From: an uncultured marine group III euryarchaeote
GTDB taxonomy: Archaea > Thermoplasmatota > Poseidoniia > MGIII > CG-Epi1
Direction of reading: 5' to 3'
Assembly (NCBI GenBank): GCA_902531985.1
Contig: CACAGG010000004.1
Location: 1-47,672 of the forward strand
DNA: 47,672 nt
The notes below the pieces were generated by a model. It saw only the letters and a list, made by a program, of their open reading frames with translations. It was not told the DNA's origin and made no database searches. Position 1 is the stretch's first letter, and the number at the start of each line of letters is the position of its first letter. Shown piece after piece: positions 1 through 10,195 of this stretch. The translations under genes were made by a program, and so were the position numbers.

Positions 1-5
1 CAGTA

Positions 6-2879
6 GTGATTATGCTATTGGCAGCTTTGCCTTTTTCTCCTCTGGTATCTTTTAAATCATCACAGCACATTGATTTTCAATCTGCAACTACAGATTCTAA
101 TCTTCCCACTAAGGACAGCGACAATGACGGAATGCCTGATTGGTGGGAGATGGATTTTGGCTTGGATCCATATGATGCTTCAGATGCAGCACTAGATTCA
201 GATAGTGATGGACATGATAGGAATAGAAATGGAGTTTTAGAAGTAGAAGAATATTTCACTAATTTGATGGAATATGAAATGGATTTGCTAATAGGTAATA
301 GCACAAATCCAATTGAAAGAGATACAGATAAGGATGGCATACCGGATGGTTGGGAAGTTTACTACAATCTTAATCCGCAGTATTTTCCAGATGGTGATGA
401 AGATAATGATGAGGATGGATATGATGTTAATCGTGATTTGTATCTGAGTGCGGATGAAAAACACACTAATTTAGAGGAATATCTCGCAGGAACAAGTCCT
501 TGGGAATACGATACAGACAGTGACACTATGCCAGACGGTTGGGAGTTATTTTATGGCTTAGATCCGTTAATGTCTGCAGATGCCTGGTATGATACAGATG
601 CAGATGGTTGGGATGCTAATTTCAATTCAGATTTAGAATATGAAGAGAGATATTTCAATTATATGGAATATTACAATGATACTAATCCACTTGTGGCAGA
701 TACAGACGGTGACACTATGCATGATGGTTGGGAAGTATATTTTGGGTTAGAACCTCTAAGAGCCTCAGACAACTTTGAAGATAAAGAAGCAGACGGTTTG
801 CCCAATGTTTATGAATACAATAATAGTTTAGTTAACACAGGATGGGTTGATAATGATGGCATTTTCACGACTCGTCCAGATTTTAATGATACTGATGAAG
901 ACACAATTTCTGATAACGATGAATTATTTATTCATTTAACAGATCCAACATCAAATGATACAGATGGAGATGGGATGCCAGATGGATGGGAAGTAAGATA
1001 TGGTCTGAATCCTATTTCAGCATTGGATGCTGCATATGATTCTGATAATGATGGTTGGGATTTTAACAGAAATTTCAACATAACTGGCGATGAATTATTC
1101 ACTAACCTTGAAGAATATCTTAATGGAACTGATCCTTCCAAAAATGATACAGATGGTGATGGTATGCCTGATGGTTGGGAAGGATACTATGGACTTCAAC
1201 CAACAGATCCCTCTGATGCAACTCAAGATTTTGACGGAGATGGTTATGATATTAACCGAGACGGTTTCATTTCTTTTTCAGAGAGATTCACTAATTATGA
1301 AGAATTTAAAAATGACACCGCTCCAAATAGCAATGATACAGATGAGGACGGCATGTGGGATGGTTGGGAAGTTTATTACAATTTAAATCCTCTAGACGCT
1401 TTCGATGCTACAGTTGACAATGATGAGGATGGGTTTGATGCTAATTATAATGGAACTCTTGAGGAAGACGAGGAGCATAACAATATTCTTGAATTTCAAG
1501 CAGATACACACCCTTACATTGAGGACACTGATGCAGATGGAATGTTGGATGGATGGGAATGGCTCTATGGTCTTAATCCATTGAATCCATTAGATGCGAA
1601 TGCAGATAGTGATAATGATGGAGTAATTAATCGTCTAGAATATAACAACAGTGCAGCAGGGCCTTACATTGAAGTTGACAACATAACTTCATCGATGCCC
1701 AACAATAATGATACTGATGGGGATGGGCTTTTGGATGGTCAAGAATTATTCATACATCTAACTGATCCAACATACGCAGATACAGATGGTGATGGAATGC
1801 CTGATGGTTGGGAAGTCAAATACGGACTAAATCCCTTAGATTCTGGAGATGCTTTACTTGATACAGACAATGATAGCTTTGATACAGATTGGAATGATAA
1901 CCTAACAGAGTCTGAAATATATGCAAACTTATATGAATATTTGAATGGCACAGATCCCACAAATGGAGATACAGATAATGATGGAATGTCCGATGGCTGG
2001 GAAGTTTATTGGGGGTTTCAGCCCTTAAATTCTAGTGATGCTACTGATGATCCTGACAATGATTCGCTCATCAACCTTTATGAATTTGACAATTCAAGGG
2101 TTGAAGGGTTTGATGATAACGTTTACAGTATTGATAATATTACAGGCTCCAATCCTCTTTTAAGAGACACAGATGCAGATCTGATTAGTGATGGTGAAGA
2201 ATGTGTTTTTGGCGAAGATGGTTATGTTACAGATCCGTCAAATCCTGATTCAGACGGTGATGGAATGCCAGACGGCTGGGAAATGCTACATGGTTTAGAT
2301 CCTTTTGATCCAAGTGATGGTGAATTAGATTCAGATAGTGACGGTTGGGATTTTGATAGAAATGGAACTATAGAGCAATGGGAAAAATTCACTAATTATG
2401 AAGAATATCTGAATGGTACTGATCCAAACGATAATGATACCGATGACGATGGTATGGTAGATGGTTGGGAAGGTTATTACGGATTAAATCCTAGATCTTC
2501 AGAAGATAGAGATTGGGATTCAGATGGAGATGGTTATGATTCAGATAGGGATGGTGAACTGTCACCAGATGAGAAATTTACTAATTATGAAGAATATTTA
2601 ATGGATACAAATCCAGTTAGGACAGATACTGATGGAGATAATTGTACGGATGGATGGGAAATATATTGGAATGAAAATAAGCCCGTAAACGAAACAAGAA
2701 CTTTGAATCCATTAGATGCTACTGATGGTTTCTTAGATTATGATGATGACGGATGGGAAGATTGGGAAGGACTCCAGTATAACTTTCCTAATTGGCGCGA
2801 GGAGCAAGCAGATACTAATCCTTGGAATCCAGACACAGATGATGATGGAATGACAGATGGTTTCGAGGCGGATAACTAA
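6..2879 (+). CDS. Secreted thrombospondin type 3-like (Ca-binding, DxDxDG) repeat protein; possibly truncated at window left edge
   Basis: 957-aa ORF with hydrophobic N-terminus (MIMLLAALPFSPL) and about 13 units of the type DTDxDGMPDGWExxYGLNPxxxxDAxxDxDxDGxDxNxxxxxxxxExxTNxEEYxxxTxP. The reading frame may extend upstream of base 1. Confidence 0.85.
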   Translation: MIMLLAALPFSPLVSFKSSQHIDFQSATTDSNLPTKDSDNDGMPDWWEMDFGLDPYDASDAALDSDSDGHDRNRNGVLEVEEYFTNLMEYEMDLLIGNSTNPIERDTDKDGIPDGWEVYYNLNPQYFPDGDEDNDEDGYDVNRDLYLSADEKHTNLEEYLAGTSPWEYDTDSDTMPDGWELFYGLDPLMSADAWYDTDADGWDANFNSDLEYEERYFNYMEYYNDTNPLVADTDGDTMHDGWEVYFGLEPLRASDNFEDKEADGLPNVYEYNNSLVNTGWVDNDGIFTTRPDFNDTDEDTISDNDELFIHLTDPTSNDTDGDGMPDGWEVRYGLNPISALDAAYDSDNDGWDFNRNFNITGDELFTNLEEYLNGTDPSKNDTDGDGMPDGWEGYYGLQPTDPSDATQDFDGDGYDINRDGFISFSERFTNYEEFKNDTAPNSNDTDEDGMWDGWEVYYNLNPLDAFDATVDNDEDGFDANYNGTLEEDEEHNNILEFQADTHPYIEDTDADGMLDGWEWLYGLNPLNPLDANADSDNDGVINRLEYNNSAAGPYIEVDNITSSMPNNNDTDGDGLLDGQELFIHLTDPTYADTDGDGMPDGWEVKYGLNPLDSGDALLDTDNDSFDTDWNDNLTESEIYANLYEYLNGTDPTNGDTDNDGMSDGWEVYWGFQPLNSSDATDDPDNDSLINLYEFDNSRVEGFDDNVYSIDNITGSNPLLRDTDADLISDGEECVFGEDGYVTDPSNPDSDGDGMPDGWEMLHGLDPFDPSDGELDSDSDGWDFDRNGTIEQWEKFTNYEEYLNGTDPNDNDTDDDGMVDGWEGYYGLNPRSSEDRDWDSDGDGYDSDRDGELSPDEKFTNYEEYLMDTNPVRTDTDGDNCTDGWEIYWNENKPVNETRTLNPLDATDGFLDYDDDGWEDWEGLQYNFPNWREEQADTNPWNPDTDDDGMTDGFEADN

Positions 2880-2940
2880 TGCATAACTCGATACAATACC
2901 TTTATTTACGAGTAAAAGGATATCTACGCGTAGGTGAAGC

Positions 2941-5900
2941 ATGTTAGTAAAGAAAGCTCTTGCATTATTTTTGGTCTCTTTAATGCTAATTTCACCTTTA
3001 ACTAGTTTACCAGTTACGGCAGATATTGATCCGGATGAAGATAATGATTCAGATGGCTATGATGCCAATAGGGATGGAGTTTTATCTGACGATGAAAAAT
3101 ACACTAATTTAGAGGAATATTACAACAATACTAATCCTAATGATGAAGATACTGACGATGGAGGTGCTTGGGATGGCTGGGAAGTTTACTATGGATTTAA
3201 TCCACGTAATTCCTCAGATGATTCTCTTGATTCAGATAGCGATTCCCTAGTGAATAATCTAGAGTTCTTCTGGGATGCAGACCCTTTTAGCTCAGATACT
3301 GACCAAGATGGAATGCCGGATGGTTGGGAAGATTTCTACTCAGACAGAATGCCAGATGGCTGTGGACTTAGTCCAATAGTTTCAAGTGATAAATTCGGTG
3401 ATCCTGATGGAGATGGATCCGATAATTTGAGAGAATATCAGGAAGGTACCAATCCTTGTGACGAAGATAGTGATGATGATGGAGATCCAGATGGAGAGGA
3501 TCCGCCACCAGTCGACCCTGGTGATGATGATGAAGGTAATCCAGATACGGGTGCTACAGATGGAAATGTAACAATCTACGAAATTTTTGACCCCGTTCTT
3601 GGTACTGCTAAGAGGTGGAATGCTTTGGATGGCTTACTTTACGATGATCAAGCTTCTAATCCAGATGATATGTATACGATGTATAATTTTGATTCAGATA
3701 AGTATGAAATATTTCCAACAAATTATGAAAGCTATTCAAATATATTTGAAGGCTGGATATGGATGGGAATCCAAGTTACCACTGATGATTATACTCGGAT
3801 TCCTTCAGTTTCTCCAGACGCAGACATCATAGACTATGATCCCAACGCTACAGGTGTAACAGTTAGTTTTTTCAAAGACGGGGCTGATAATTACTATGTT
3901 CAAGGTAGTGAAAATATTGTAATTGATTTGAAATATCGAATGGGCACTAATGGTTCATATTTCAACAGACCTATCTCAGAAGATTTAACACTCGATGACA
4001 TTCCTGATGAAGCAATAAGGCAAATTAATGGAGCTAATCAAGTTAAAGAAAATGTAAAAGATTTCCTACAATATAAGCATGATAATGGTACAATTGCCAA
4101 TGAGCCACTTTATTGGCTTTGGCCTGAAAATGGTACTCCTGAAACTAATTTAGCGTTAATAATCAACAATTTAACATGGTATTTTTCAGCTTTCATAGAA
4201 GGTGATGGTGATGTTCCAGACGCAGAGGAACCGTGGGATGTTTATCAATCGATTTGTATCAACGGCATTGGGGCTTGTAGGCATCGTTCTTTTGGTTTTT
4301 TCGTAACAGCTTTGGCACTGGGAGCTCCAACTAGATATGTTTCAAATGAAGCTCATGCTTTTGTCGAAGTTTATGTTCCTGAAGATAATGAAACTTTTTC
4401 AGCAAGTCATTGGAAGAGAATTGACTTAGGAGGGACTGGAAGCAGTACAACCCTTGACAGGCCTGATGATGAGGAAGATGATGGTGATATTTTTGATTTT
4501 GATGATATGGATCCAGATGATATTGAGAACATGACTGGGGAACCAGTTACAATTGTAATTACTCAAATTTCACCTGACGACAGAGTTGATAAGGGTGAAG
4601 AGATAACTATCAGAGGATATGCAGAAGATCAAAATGGAACTAGGATTTCTAACTTTAATGTTGGATTTGGAATGTGGGATAAGGAACATTCAGAGCCTGC
4701 TTTTGAAATAGGTCAAACAGTTACTAATTCCTCAGGTAATTTTGAATTTAATACAACTGAATTTCTATCGGCCCTGCTCGGTGAAAATGAGATTTATGCA
4801 GCAGCATATGAACAAGGGTTTTTGGGACTTGATGGTCCAGAAGATATAGAAATATACTCAGATTCAAACTTAGTATTAGACAATCCTGAGTCTGTAGGTA
4901 AGGGTCAAGATTTGATAGCTTCTGGTAATCTACTTGATGTAGGTGGAGTTCCAGTTGAAGGTGCTACCATTAGCGTTTGGCTTTGGGAAGATGGATACGT
5001 TTCTTGGCGTCAAAATTGTGATGATGATTGGTCAGGTATATTATGTAACATAGGTGAGATTGAAGGAGAGCCAGTTACTGACGAGTTTGGTAATTTTGTA
5101 TTTAGTTGGACAGTTCCTGAAGATGGCCAACCTACTGCAGGCACAGACTATCATATTTACATCGCCTATAATGCTCCAGATGCTGACGATAACGATTTAC
5201 CCGATGATTATGTTTATTCCACAAGTCAATCAACGGATTTAATTATTCTGGATTCAACTGTAGACTTGCAAGCTTCACTTGAACCAAGTAAGGAATATGT
5301 AGGAAATAAATTCTGGGTAAATGGAACTATATCTGATTCAGCAGTTGATAATGGTAAGATTAGTGTTGAACTTTCAGGATTTGAGCTTTCCGTAATTGAC
5401 GTTGTACAAACGGATTGGTCCATGGAAATAACAGTTCCAGAAGATTTATCAGCAGGAAACTATACGGTTATAATTTCATTTGAAAGTAGTGAAGCAACTT
5501 TACCAGATGAGAGAGTTAATTTAAATTTCACAGTATTAGGAACAAGTCGCATAATATTAGATACAGATAGTCTGAAATTTACTAGAGGACAAAATGCTAC
5601 GCTTGAAGGGGAGCTTTTAGACCATCTGGATCAGCCGATTGCAGATCAGAGTATCGATTTAATATGGGATGGAGTCACTATAGCCACAGTAACTACCGAG
5701 ATTGATGGGGATTTCATATTTACACATAATATACCAGAGGACCATACATTAGGTAATACAAGTTGGTTAGCGAAATTTGAAGGTAATAACCTTTACATGG
5801 GTTCTAATAAGTCACAAGTTTCTGAGGTTTTCCAGCAGTCAGTTGTATCACTTCAGTCAGACGATAGACATTTTTATGCCGGAGAAAGCATGATTTTGAG

Positions 5901-8892
5901 TGGAAGTCTTACATATGATAATGAGACTTTGTTACCAGGAATACTATCAATTTATTTCGGCGGTAACTTTTTGCAGTCTTTTGCTACTAACGGAACTTTT
6001 AGTTTTGAATATAGTCCAGACGCCTCTTATCTTGATGTAGGTGAGCATACAATAGAAATTAAATATAGTGAAAATGGCTATAATTTGGCCGACACGGCAT
6101 ACGTAGACGTCTATCTTCATCGTAAAGTTTTCTTGTCGTTGGAAGAAGATCAAGTTCTCAGAGATACTGAAATTACTATGACTGGTTTTGCGAGAGATGA
6201 GTCCTCATTTGGAATATCGGGAATTGGCTTATCCTTCATTTGGGGCGAAAATTCACTAGATGATGTAGCTACTACGACATTTGGAGGTTCATACACTAAG
6301 ACATATTTGGTTCCAAATGCTCAAGTTTTAGGTAAGGTTGAAGTTCAAGTTATTTTTGATAATACAACTTCGCCTTATTATGATAATTCTACAGAAATTT
6401 TTGAGTTTACTGTAGTTTCAGAGACTGTTATCAATCTTCCTGATTTAGAGATAATAAGAGGGGAAGAAATATGGTTTAATGGCTCTGTTTTTGATGACAG
6501 AGGTCAAGCTGTAGAGGAAATTGAAGTTAATGTATTTTGGGAGGATGATTACCTAAGAAGAGTAACTGGAGATACGAACGGTAGTTTCAGTTTCATTTGC
6601 TCAGATGAGTGGTCATGTTCTGACTCAGAGCATCCAGTAGGGATTGTTCCAGTGGAATTGTCATTTGGGGGTTTCGGTTATTATTTACCTTCAACCTATG
6701 TTGCAAATTACACGATATGGGGAAATACAAATATTACAATTCTTGAATATAGTGAAGTAGTTGTTGCGGGACAAAATGTAACGTTTAGCGGTTTTATAGA
6801 AAATGATTTAGAAGTACCACTGGACAGAGAGGTCACACTTCTTTGGGATGGTATAACAAGAACAACAGTCAATTCGATTAATGGAGAATTCATGGGTACT
6901 TTTGTTCTTCCTTCTAATACTATGGCAGGAAATCATACTTTATCTGCTGAAATTGATGATCAAAATTTCCTCAGGGGGACTTCGGATGATGCTGAAATTT
7001 TGGTCATGCGCGAAACTGAATTAACAGTTCAGTGGTTAGGAGGATTTAGAAATTCAACTTCAGTTGTTTCAGGTTATCTACGTGATGTTGTAGGTGTTGG
7101 TCTTCCAGGCTATCAACTTGAGATGTATTTTGACGATGAATATGTAGGAAATGTCACTACAGGTGAGTCAGGTCTTTTTGTTTACAGTTTATTCGTTGAT
7201 AGAGAAACTGAATTAGGTATTCACAATGTGGCAATTATGTTCGAAGGATCTTACTTTTATTTACCTTCGGAAGTAGCAACAAATTCTGAGATTTTAGCTA
7301 AAACCTATTTTGTAACAGAACCTTTAGAGGTATTAAGATTGCAAGAATTTTATCTTGAATCTTACTTGCTTGATGATTTAGGTAATCCAATGTTAAACCA
7401 ATCAGTAAATGTTACCTTTGAAGGCCAAACGTATCAATTATTTACAGATTTAGAAGGTTATGTTAAGAAAAATTTGACATTATCATCTGCACATTCTCTT
7501 GGAATTTATACGGCTTCATGGAGTTTTGTTGGTCATGATTACTATCTTCCCTCAGATAATATTCAAACAATAGTGGTTGTAGCTTCTACTAGTATAAGTA
7601 TTGAATCGGATTCGGAGGTTATAGTTGGTGAATCTTTTGAGTTTAGTGGAAGAATTATTGATGATATGGGGAATCCATTAAGTACAAATTTAAATTTCCT
7701 TTTCCAAGGACAATACGTTGAGGGCCTAGTTACGGACAGTGACGGTCGTTTTTCACATCAATATTTAGTTCCACATTACACTGACGCAGGATCAAATACT
7801 ATTACTGTAAATTATGTTGCAGAAGAGTATTATCTTCCATCTTCTTCAATATGGCAACTTCAAGTATTTCACAATACACGTATTGAGATGAATGAATTTG
7901 AAACTCTTTTGAATTCCACAGTACCTATTACTGGTTTCGTCTATGATAAAGCAGATAGACCAATCGAAGGACTGAGTGTGAGATTAGTTATGGATTCTAA
8001 TTTTCCAATAGATGGTGTAACCGACAGTAATGGTGAATTTAGTATACCTCTCAATGTTCCATTTGGAACTGAATTAGGATATCACAATTTGACAGTTTCA
8101 TTTGCAGGTAATGACCAATATATTGATAATTCTACAGAATCAAAAATTTTTATCATGGGTGAAACCACCTTAAGCCTTGAAATTCCAAGTACTTTAGAAT
8201 ATCAACAATCCTATACGGGAAAAGTGACTTTGACAATGCTCGATGGAAGTCCAGTTTCCGGAGCTCCATTGCTTGTAGCCTTTCAGCCAAATGGAGTAAC
8301 TTCTATGGTTATCACGGATTCAAACGGTACTGCTTCTTTTGATTCAGTATTTTCAGGGAACGATACAGTACCTATGACTGTTAAGGTTACCTACACGGGT
8401 GACGAACATTACATAGGTAATGAAGTTGAATCTACAATTATATTTAGGCCACCTACTCAAGAAGCAAATTATTCATTTTGGATAATTCTAGCAGCTACAT
8501 TGGTAGGGGGTTCGGGAGTGATGCTAGGTTGGAAATGGTATCGCGAGAGACACTTAAGAGAAATAAGAAGAATATTGGAATCAACTGCTTTAGCTCTTGA
8601 AGCCAATATGGATTATAGAGATTCAGTTGTACATTCTTACAAAGAAATGTGTAAGATATTGAATGGCTACGGATATTTGAGGCAGCATTTCGAGACAGTG
8701 AGAGAGTTCCAAAGAGCTTTAGAGGAAGCTCTGCCTTTAGATCATAGCTCAGTTGCTAACCTTACTTTGCTTTATGAAGAAGCAGATTACACTACTAAAA
8801 GTTTAGATGATGATCATAGGCTTAATGCAGTGTCATCGCTTAGAACGATTATCGAAAGTTTAGATTCAAGTAATGAAAATATAGAGGAATGA
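2941..8892 (+). CDS. Giant membrane-anchored protein: TSP3-like repeats, transglutaminase-like domain, many Ig-like/carboxypeptidase-regulatory-like repeats, TM helix, DUF4129-like cytoplasmic tail
   Basis: Signal peptide MLVKKALALFLVSLMLISPLTSLPVTA; TSP3 repeats; transglutaminase-like triad in GACRHRSFGFFVTALALGAPTRYVSNEAHAFVEVYV...WKRIDLGG; repeated xxDxxGNPxxxxxVxVxWxG modules; C-terminal TM (FWIILAATLVGGSGVMLGW) and helical tail with DUF4129-like YKEMCKILNGYGYLR..ETVREFQRALEEALPL..VANLTLLYEEADY. Confidence 0.85.
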   Translation: MLVKKALALFLVSLMLISPLTSLPVTADIDPDEDNDSDGYDANRDGVLSDDEKYTNLEEYYNNTNPNDEDTDDGGAWDGWEVYYGFNPRNSSDDSLDSDSDSLVNNLEFFWDADPFSSDTDQDGMPDGWEDFYSDRMPDGCGLSPIVSSDKFGDPDGDGSDNLREYQEGTNPCDEDSDDDGDPDGEDPPPVDPGDDDEGNPDTGATDGNVTIYEIFDPVLGTAKRWNALDGLLYDDQASNPDDMYTMYNFDSDKYEIFPTNYESYSNIFEGWIWMGIQVTTDDYTRIPSVSPDADIIDYDPNATGVTVSFFKDGADNYYVQGSENIVIDLKYRMGTNGSYFNRPISEDLTLDDIPDEAIRQINGANQVKENVKDFLQYKHDNGTIANEPLYWLWPENGTPETNLALIINNLTWYFSAFIEGDGDVPDAEEPWDVYQSICINGIGACRHRSFGFFVTALALGAPTRYVSNEAHAFVEVYVPEDNETFSASHWKRIDLGGTGSSTTLDRPDDEEDDGDIFDFDDMDPDDIENMTGEPVTIVITQISPDDRVDKGEEITIRGYAEDQNGTRISNFNVGFGMWDKEHSEPAFEIGQTVTNSSGNFEFNTTEFLSALLGENEIYAAAYEQGFLGLDGPEDIEIYSDSNLVLDNPESVGKGQDLIASGNLLDVGGVPVEGATISVWLWEDGYVSWRQNCDDDWSGILCNIGEIEGEPVTDEFGNFVFSWTVPEDGQPTAGTDYHIYIAYNAPDADDNDLPDDYVYSTSQSTDLIILDSTVDLQASLEPSKEYVGNKFWVNGTISDSAVDNGKISVELSGFELSVIDVVQTDWSMEITVPEDLSAGNYTVIISFESSEATLPDERVNLNFTVLGTSRIILDTDSLKFTRGQNATLEGELLDHLDQPIADQSIDLIWDGVTIATVTTEIDGDFIFTHNIPEDHTLGNTSWLAKFEGNNLYMGSNKSQVSEVFQQSVVSLQSDDRHFYAGESMILSGSLTYDNETLLPGILSIYFGGNFLQSFATNGTFSFEYSPDASYLDVGEHTIEIKYSENGYNLADTAYVDVYLHRKVFLSLEEDQVLRDTEITMTGFARDESSFGISGIGLSFIWGENSLDDVATTTFGGSYTKTYLVPNAQVLGKVEVQVIFDNTTSPYYDNSTEIFEFTVVSETVINLPDLEIIRGEEIWFNGSVFDDRGQAVEEIEVNVFWEDDYLRRVTGDTNGSFSFICSDEWSCSDSEHPVGIVPVELSFGGFGYYLPSTYVANYTIWGNTNITILEYSEVVVAGQNVTFSGFIENDLEVPLDREVTLLWDGITRTTVNSINGEFMGTFVLPSNTMAGNHTLSAEIDDQNFLRGTSDDAEILVMRETELTVQWLGGFRNSTSVVSGYLRDVVGVGLPGYQLEMYFDDEYVGNVTTGESGLFVYSLFVDRETELGIHNVAIMFEGSYFYLPSEVATNSEILAKTYFVTEPLEVLRLQEFYLESYLLDDLGNPMLNQSVNVTFEGQTYQLFTDLEGYVKKNLTLSSAHSLGIYTASWSFVGHDYYLPSDNIQTIVVVASTSISIESDSEVIVGESFEFSGRIIDDMGNPLSTNLNFLFQGQYVEGLVTDSDGRFSHQYLVPHYTDAGSNTITVNYVAEEYYLPSSSIWQLQVFHNTRIEMNEFETLLNSTVPITGFVYDKADRPIEGLSVRLVMDSNFPIDGVTDSNGEFSIPLNVPFGTELGYHNLTVSFAGNDQYIDNSTESKIFIMGETTLSLEIPSTLEYQQSYTGKVTLTMLDGSPVSGAPLLVAFQPNGVTSMVITDSNGTASFDSVFSGNDTVPMTVKVTYTGDEHYIGNEVESTIIFRPPTQEANYSFWIILAATLVGGSGVMLGWKWYRERHLREIRRILESTALALEANMDYRDSVVHSYKEMCKILNGYGYLRQHFETVREFQRALEEALPLDHSSVANLTLLYEEADYTTKSLDDDHRLNAVSSLRTIIESLDSSNENIEE

Positions 8893-8893
8893 T

Positions 8894-10195
8894 ATGGCAG
8901 TTTCTAGCCGCTCTGGTGTAATAATATTATTTGCTACTATAGCAGTATGTACTTTGATTTTATTCCCTATTTTACAAATTGTTGTGGAAAGAGATCCTCA
9001 ATTGTCAGCTTATGATGATGATTGGAATGATATTTCACAATTTAGGGAAGCTTTAGAAAATGAGCCTGAAACATCATACAATGTTAGTGCCATATTATCA
9101 AATCCAGCAGTACTCGACGAAGTTAGTAATCCATCCTCCACTTTACTTGTAATAGCTGGAACTGAATCACCATATACTACTCTTGAATTGGAAATACTTG
9201 TAAGCTTCATGGAAAAAGGAGGTAGCATTTTAGTTTTTGGAGATTTTGATTATTCCAATACCATAGCCGATTTGTTTGCAATAGAGTATGTAAAGCATAA
9301 ACTTTGGGATAGAAATTACAAAGGCAATGTTTCTTTGATTGAAACAACGGCATTTGTTGATGGTCAATCATACAATGTTCTTTTGAATGAGCCAGTTGCG
9401 ATAAAAGCTTTAGATAGTCAGGAATTGAATCTTTGGAGCTCAGGTTTCGAGTGGTCAAGGAATGTTTTCATGACTACATCTAGTAATTCTTGGATTGATT
9501 CAGATGACGATGGTGCTATAACACCAGAAGATGAAGTTGCACCATTATCTGGTTTTACTTTGGGCATGAGTTGTGGTATGAAATCTATGGGAGAGCCTCT
9601 CGGTTCAGCAGTTTTCATTTCAGATTCCAGTTTACCAATAAATGACATGTGGTCCGAAGGTCAAAATTCACAATTTCTTTTAGCTTTAGTAGATTCCATT
9701 ATTGGAAGCAGCGGTGTTATTCTATTTGATGAGTCAAGACATACACAAGACTCGTTTGGAGCTAGTCTTTTTCAGGCAGCTTTAGGTTTTTACTTTCTTT
9801 TATCTGGAGATACCTTAATCCTTCAAATTATAAGGTTAAATGTTCTTGTTGCAGTTATTATTCTAACTATGGCCTTATCAATGAGACAACCAGAGCCAAA
9901 GCGTTGGTTTCATATTTTTGACATACGTAGGCCGAGACCTTTCCGCTCCTATGGCCATAATTTAGATAATTCGATACTCGCTTTGCAAGAAACTTTGTTA
10001 GAACGTATGAGACTAAAGTACCAAATATATGAATTTGATGAAAAATCTAGGAAAGATAGATTAGAATATTTACCTAATGTGGTTAAAAGTTATAATATAC
10101 CCTTAGATGATGATTTTAAGATGCTTCTGGGTGCGCCTACTAAGGTAGGGCCCAATGACCTGCGAAACATCGCTAAAAAATTGAGTGTGTGGTGA
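8894..10195 (+). CDS. DUF4350-like membrane protein (GATase-like domain), MoxR-cluster component
   Basis: N-terminal TM; TLLVIAGTESPYTTLELEILVSFMEKGGSILVFGDFDYSNTIADLF resembles the DUF4350 GATase-like fold; C-terminal TM; 1 bp after the upstream gene and overlapping moxR. Confidence 0.7.
   Translation: MAVSSRSGVIILFATIAVCTLILFPILQIVVERDPQLSAYDDDWNDISQFREALENEPETSYNVSAILSNPAVLDEVSNPSSTLLVIAGTESPYTTLELEILVSFMEKGGSILVFGDFDYSNTIADLFAIEYVKHKLWDRNYKGNVSLIETTAFVDGQSYNVLLNEPVAIKALDSQELNLWSSGFEWSRNVFMTTSSNSWIDSDDDGAITPEDEVAPLSGFTLGMSCGMKSMGEPLGSAVFISDSSLPINDMWSEGQNSQFLLALVDSIIGSSGVILFDESRHTQDSFGASLFQAALGFYFLLSGDTLILQIIRLNVLVAVIILTMALSMRQPEPKRWFHIFDIRRPRPFRSYGHNLDNSILALQETLLERMRLKYQIYEFDEKSRKDRLEYLPNVVKSYNIPLDDDFKMLLGAPTKVGPNDLRNIAKKLSVW

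Noticed and set aside
6-2879. Possible CRISPR-like or satellite DNA repeat (recurring gatggttgggaa)
   Set aside because: Repeats are in-frame protein-coding TSP3 units with variable spacing and no spacer/leader structure.
77-2942. Multiple minus-strand and alternate-frame ORFs (77-340, 932-1141, 1090-1386, 1739-1960, 2733-2942)
   Set aside because: Shadow ORFs produced by the biased codons of TSP3 repeats (GAT/GAC-rich sense gives Ser/Ile-rich antisense).
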